From NCBI RefSeq assembly GCF_900747795.2, contig NC_041402.2, positions 180,736,875 through 180,800,874 of the forward strand: a DNA stretch of 64,000 bases. Reading direction: 5' to 3'. This DNA is from Erpetoichthys calabaricus. Its lineage: Eukaryota > Chordata > Cladistia > Polypteriformes > Polypteridae. The position numbers and the translations under genes were made by a program. Shown here piece after piece: positions 59,397-64,000 of the stretch. The notes beneath the pieces are model-generated. The model saw only the letters and a program-made list of their open reading frames with translations, did no database searches and was not told the DNA's origin. How positions within the stretch are numbered: the first letter of the stretch is position 1; every line of letters begins with the position of its first letter.

Positions 59397-60203
59397 CTGA
59401 AAAGCAAAATTAGCAAATTGAAGAAGTGGAAGACTGGAAATGAAATGAAGAAAGAAATTCAAAAGCAACGTCTAGGCACAGTGACCACAACTCGGGTCAC
59501 TTACTGGGAAATGTCCTGGAACTGGGTAACACACCAGTCTACTGGGGGCATCACCTATCTGGCTGTGGCTGTCAAAGCACAAGGCAACTGGGAGTAATGG
59601 AGGAAGGATTAAGCTAGGGGAGCTTGACTGTCACAAATGTCACCCTGATTGCTTACAAGGACACTGAGTATCACCTTGACTGGTTAAAGGCATTGCAGCA
59701 CAAAACCAACTGGCAGTCATTGTTACAAAGTGATGCCAACTAAGGACTGGCATCCTGGGGCAGTGCCACTGAAACAGTGAAAGGTGACTCGGTCCAATAA
59801 TGAGATAAACCAGACACCCCCATTAGAACACAATGTGGCCCTGGGGACAAACACACCATATCGGAAAGCAAGTGATTGTATACATCAAAACATCAAAGAA
59901 TAACTGAACAGGTCCATTAGGGGCCAGCATCGTCCCGGTCAAAGCCACATGGGGTCATTTGCCTCAGAGATGCACCCCCCCCCCCCATCCCACCATACAG
60001 TTCTTGGAACCCCTGCCCCTTTACTTACCAGGCTCCCCTTTCTGTCCCTTATGTCCCTTCAGTCCATCTCTTCCATCAATTCCAGGATGCCCATCACTTC
60101 CATCTTTTGCACTGCAGGTGTCACTTTGGACTTGGCCCAGAGCTGTGCTCAGGATGACCATCGTCCAAAATGCTGGTGACCACAAGGTTCTCTTCGTTGT
60201 CAT
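58813..60203 (-). CDS. C1QA: Complement C1q A chain (2 coding exons)
   Basis: The product is 252 residues; human C1QA is 245. Exon 1 is 60203-60029 and exon 2 is 59396-58813, phase-1 junction (donor CCTG|GTAAGT, acceptor TTGCTTTTCAG). The leader FWTMVILSTALGQVQS is followed by DTCSAKDG, giving the cysteine for the A-B disulfide. Eight Gly-X-Y triplets precede the junction. There the register breaks (GEPALPTSGTAQYGQKG), and triplets resume to about residue 112. The gC1q head (from about 119) carries SAFSVTR and GIYYFVYHAQSDGNLCMSL, then QINSGGTVFNLKKNDQVWLE and IFNGFLLFP. The VEFCDYN and DQVWLE segments fit C1QA. A splice acceptor touches the ATG (AACAG|G ATG), so a non-coding exon lies upstream. 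A TTTATT at 58622-58627 is the likely poly(A) signal. It is first in the A-C-B cluster. Confidence 0.92.
60029..60203 (-). CDS. C1QA: C1QA coding exon 1
   Basis: Encodes 58 residues plus one base: signal peptide, Cys at residue 30, and triplets from GSDGHPGID to GQKGEP. The ATG lies one base after the acceptor AACTAACAG. Confidence 0.9.
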
Positions 60204-60204
60204 C

Positions 60205-60630
60205 CTGTTAGTTGAAAAGGATAAAAAAAAAAATCAAAATGGCTGAAGCAGCTTGGTTGACAGGGTCATCCTAATACTGACCAGCAACGGGGTTAGTCCA
60301 CGAAGAAGACGAGTACTGACCTTTCCATGTGAGTGACCATTTGTTTTAAGTCAAGTGTGAGGAGCTTCTGGATTTACCAGAAATGAAAGCTGCTGCCGAG
60401 GGATGAGTCAGTTTAAAAAGTGCCATGTGGGCAGGATTCACTTCTGCTCTTCGCGAGGACGCAACCACGGGGGGCAGCTGTAGTTGGTCTCGCACATGTT
60501 GGGAGGCCGCGTGGTCTGGTGACCAAGAGCACAGACTAAAAGGCTTCGGCACTTGCCTTAGTTCCACTTATTAAAGTGTTTGTGCCAGTTGTGACATGCT
60601 ATGTAGGAAAAAAAAAGTTAGTTGTAAAAT
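60205..60630. promoter_or_regulatory. Region expected to hold the C1QA non-coding exon and promoter
   Basis: Inferred from the acceptor touching the C1QA start codon. A TTTTTATCCTTTTCAACTAACAG branch/pyrimidine tract is clear; a matching donor upstream is not. Confidence 0.3.
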
Positions 60631-60804
60631 TCTTTCAGTGCTGTGAAAAAGTATGTGCCCCCTACTTTTGCTTCTTTACAAGATTCAATTGTTTCTGATC
60701 TGCAAGCAAATTTAGTATAACACAAAAGAGCACCTGAGTAAACACAATACACAGCTTTCACATGAACATTTGACTTGCTGAAGAAAAAAAAATTTGAACG
60801 CCTA

Positions 60805-61998
60805 CACTCACCGGCCATTTTATTAGGTACAACTGCTTGTTAACATAAATATCTAATCAGCCAATCACATGGCAGCAACTCAATGCATGCAGACGTTGTC
60901 AAGACGACCTGCTGAAGTTTAAACTGAGCATCAGAATGGGGAAGAAAGGGGACTGAAGTGACTTTGAATGTGGCTTGGTTGTTGGTGCCAGACGGGCTGC
61001 TCTGAGAATTTTCAGAACCTGCTGATCTCCTGGGATTTACACACACAACCATCTCTAGGGTTTACAGAGAGTGGGCCAAAAACAAGAAAATATGCAGTGA
61101 GTGGCAGCTCTCTGTGTGAAAATGCCTTGTTGAGGGCAGAGAAGAATGGCCAGACTGGTCCGACCTGATAGAAAGATAACAGTAACTCAGATAAGCACTC
61201 GTTACAACCAAGGTATGCAGAAGAGCATCTCTGAACACACAACATGTCGAACCTTGAAGCAGGTGGGCTGCAGCAGCAGGAGACCACACCAGGGTGCCAC
61301 TCCTGTCAGCTAAGACCAGATGACTGAGGCCACAATTCACACGGGCTCACCAAAACTGGACAATAGAAGATTGGAAAAACGTCACCTGGTCTGATGAGTC
61401 TCGATTTCTGCTGCAACATTCAGATGGTGGAGGTCAGAATTTGGTATCAATAACATGAAAGCATGGATCCATCCTGCGTTGTATCAATGGTTCAGGCTGG
61501 TGGTGCATGTGATGTGATGGTGTGGGTGATATTTTCTTGGCACACTTTGGACCCCTTAGTACCAACTGAGCATTGTTTAAATGCCACGGCCTACCTGAGT
61601 ATTGTTGCTGACCATGTCCATCCCTTTATGACCGCTGTGTGCTCGTCTTCTGATGGCTACTTACAGCAGGATGACACGCCAGGTCACAAAACTCAGATCA
61701 TCTCAAACTGGTTTCTTGAACCTGACAATGAGTTCACTGGACTCAAATGGCCTCCACAGTCACCAGATCTCAATCCAGTAGAGCACCTTTGGGATGTGGT
61801 GGGACGGGAAATACGCATCATGCATGTTCAGCTGACAAATCTGCAGCAAATGCATGTTTCCTTCATGTCAGTATGGACCACAATCCCCGAGGAATGTCTC
61901 CAGCACCTTATTGAATCGATGCCATGACGAATTACAGCAGTTCTGAAGGAAAAAATGGGGGTCCTACAGGGTGTACCAAATAAAGTGGCCGTTGAGTG
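60805..61998 (+). mobile_element. Tc1-like element, inner, short inverted ends
   Basis: TA at 60803-60804 and 61999-62000. Ends CACTCACCGGCCATTTTATT and AATAAAGTGGCCGTTGAGTG. 1194 bp. It sits within the outer Tc1 relic. Confidence 0.88.
61463..61927 (+). pseudogene. Tc1-like transposase C-terminal part
   Basis: 154 codons with YLQQDDTPGHKTQ (second Asp) and SPDLNPVEHLWDVVGREIR (Glu of DD34E). The N-terminal half is upstream in broken frames. Confidence 0.82.
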
Positions 61999-62519
61999 TA
62001 TATTGCCATGTGAAAAAGTAATCCATCCCTTAGTCATTTAATCAACCAACAAATCAAATTTAAATGATAAATGGGTTAAATTAAACTGGACACACTCAAG
62101 CTTAATGGCTGGGTACTGAATCTAAACACCATTTCCATAGAACCTTTCCAGCAATGTGAAGCTGACAAAAAGGTCTCACCAAGCAATGTACCATACCTCA
62201 GTCAGAAGAAGCCCTGAAAAATATATCAACTGGAAAACGAAGGGCTACACAGAAGTCTCTAAAACCCTGGGGTTCCAGTGAACCAATGTGAGGGCCATCA
62301 TCTCCAAATGGAGAAAATCTGGAATCTGCCAGCCTGGACCCCAAGAGCACATAGAAGACTCATCTGGGAAGAAGCCACATCAACATCTAAGGGGCTGCAG
62401 GCCTCCTCAGCTCAGTTAATGTTGACGTTCATGATTCCACCATGACAAGGACGCTGGGCGCATATGGTGGTACCATGGAAGAGTCGTCTTACTGTCACGT
62501 GAATGGAGCTCAGTGGAAT

Positions 62520-64000
62520 TCTTACTCGTCGTCACTCTCCGGCATTATGACTAGTGAGTATGGCTACCTTACTTCAAAATGTCTGTCTCCTTTACCTGAA
62601 ATAATTACCTTACTGCACTGTGATCACACTGTATATGAAGTCAAATGACAATTTCAAGGTCATGTTGATAAGGTAAATTAAATGCAAGCCATCAGTTTTC
62701 AATACAGCTCAGGATGGCAGGTTCTAGTCCAGGTTCTGACTGGGCCACTCCTGGACATTCCCAGAGTTGACCCTAAGTCAATTCTGTGTTATCTTTGCTC
62801 TGGGCTCAGGGTCCATGTCCTCTTAGAAGGTGCTGCTTCAGCCCACTCTGAGGTCCAGTGCATTCCAGAGCAGGTCTTCATTAAGGATATGGCCGTACTT
62901 TGCTCCATTCAGCTTTCTCTCAACCCTGACTAGTCTCCCAGTCCTTGTTGCTGCCACCACCTTAACTTCACCATTGGATGGCATTGCATAGGGGATGAGC
63001 AGAACTTTTATCAATCAGTCAGCAGGACAAACTTACATGCAAATAAAACCCCCATGTGTCCCCACTTGTTCCAAATTTCTTCCTCCATTTAAAAGTTATG
63101 GAGGAGCCTTCTGTATGCTGCTAAAATGCCTTTGCCAGATCTGTGCCTCCTAATCCCTTTGACCACACGACTTGGTTTTTTGCTTGGCTGCGGGACCTTC
63201 TTCTATAGACATGGGTGTGCCTGATGGGCATTTTTACCAAGCAGCCTAAAATTCTTCTGATGTGTGGGTAAGCCAAAGCCCCTCAAGAAAACCCACAAGA
63301 GCACCCAAGACTCTGCAGTCTTCACCGACCCAGGCAGGCAATTAAACTTCACACGGATGGTGATCTAGCCAGGGATTGAATGGTAGTCACTGGTGCTTGA
63401 GCCAGCAGTTTTAACAAATGTGCCACCATATCCCCCATATGCGGTAAACGTACTTTTCCTAATGGACTCTCTGCTTGATTGAAAGACACAACTAAGACTG
63501 GACACAGGCAACCAGTTTATTGAGGAAGGAGCAAACACAGAGCCGACACAGAAGACTGGCACAGGAGAGCCTACTAAGTTGAGCCCGACAGGTAAGAGGT
63601 GGACACACATGAAGACCGAAAGACCCCTGGAGTTCTCAATCCCCGCTATACAGTTGGGTGTAGTGACCATATCTGCATATGGTGGGTGAAGCCAGAAAGA
63701 CTGTAGTGGGGTGGGCAGGTGGCGAGCAGCATTGAGCTGCGGGTTCTGCAAATAGACAAGAAGTAGAAATGGATGAGAGTCTGGCACCCCTGACATGCCC
63801 ACCCTTGCACCTCACTCCACTCAAGTTGCTCACCCGCTCGTTGCTCTTTCCTTCCACTCTGTGCTGGCCCATAGGCATTCATCAAGGAGCCACTCATCCT
63901 GCAGACAAAGTATCATGTTAAGGTGCTATATTCATGCCACTGACCTTATTGCCAAGGGTATCTGGCACAGGGTGACCCAGATCCACCTACCAGTCCTCAG
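62520..64000. other. No gene recognised
   Basis: The longest frame (63365-63802, minus, 145 codons) has no motif. The text resembles decayed Tc1 debris to about 62930 and is unassigned after that. Confidence 0.3.

Larger units (their letters stand above)
60636..62510 (+). mobile_element. Tc1-like relic, outer element, hosting another Tc1
   Basis: The left end CAGTGCTGTGAAAAAGTATG and sequence after 62000 (AAAAAGTAATCCATCCCTTA, ACCAATGTGAGGGCCATCAT) belong to one Tc1-type element. The right end was not found. Degenerate. Confidence 0.65.

Noticed and set aside
63365-63897. Possible coding frames on the minus strand at the right edge
   Set aside because: No domain, no splice pattern, and overlapping frames of similar length. 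Not enough to call a gene.

Overview
The window looks like nuclear DNA of a ray-finned fish. It has vertebrate spliced genes with GT-AG introns, fish-type Tc1/mariner, Rex3-like and L2-like elements, a tRNA-derived SINE with a (GATGG)n tail, and very long (GATA)n tracts. A polypterid (bichir or reedfish) is my best guess from the flavour of the repeats, but the sequence does not prove it. Most of the window is transposable elements and tandem repeats; only four host genes are visible.

Host genes. TTC36 lies on the plus strand (three coding exons, 17258-23112). Downstream, tail to tail with it, are the three chains of complement C1q on the minus strand. Read in the direction of transcription they are C1QA (60203-58813), C1QC (49411-45529) and C1QB (34639-24843). 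Order and orientation match the human C1QA-C1QC-C1QB cluster. Each C1q gene has a coding exon with signal peptide, N-terminal cysteine and the first Gly-X-Y repeats, a phase-1 intron, and a second exon with the rest of the collagen stalk plus the gC1q head. Each first coding exon starts at a splice acceptor, so an upstream non-coding exon is expected. The three products should form the A-B and C-C disulfide-linked chains of the C1q hexamer, which starts the classical complement pathway.

Layout. 1-17.0 kb: no host gene; repeats, a 117-bp tandem array that is open in one frame, and fragments of Rex3-like, I-like and L2-like LINEs. 17.0-23.2 kb: TTC36, whose first intron holds a nearly intact Tc1-like transposon, a Penelope-like fragment and a second Tc1-like element carrying a solo LTR. 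24.5-34.7 kb: C1QB, with a 9.1-kb intron full of repeats. 35-45 kb: a degenerate ~145-bp satellite, solo LTRs and nested LINEs. 45.4-49.5 kb: C1QC, whose intron holds small DNA transposons. 49.6-58.6 kb: a mariner element swollen by a GATA composite satellite, a piggyBac derivative carrying a foldback element, a Tc1 relic carrying a solo LTR, and a 57-bp minisatellite. 58.6-60.2 kb: C1QA. 60.6-64 kb: one Tc1-like element inside another, then unassigned sequence.

Limits. Gene calls rest on reading the translations against remembered family sequences. Repeat families are named from motifs, ends and target-site duplications, with no database search.
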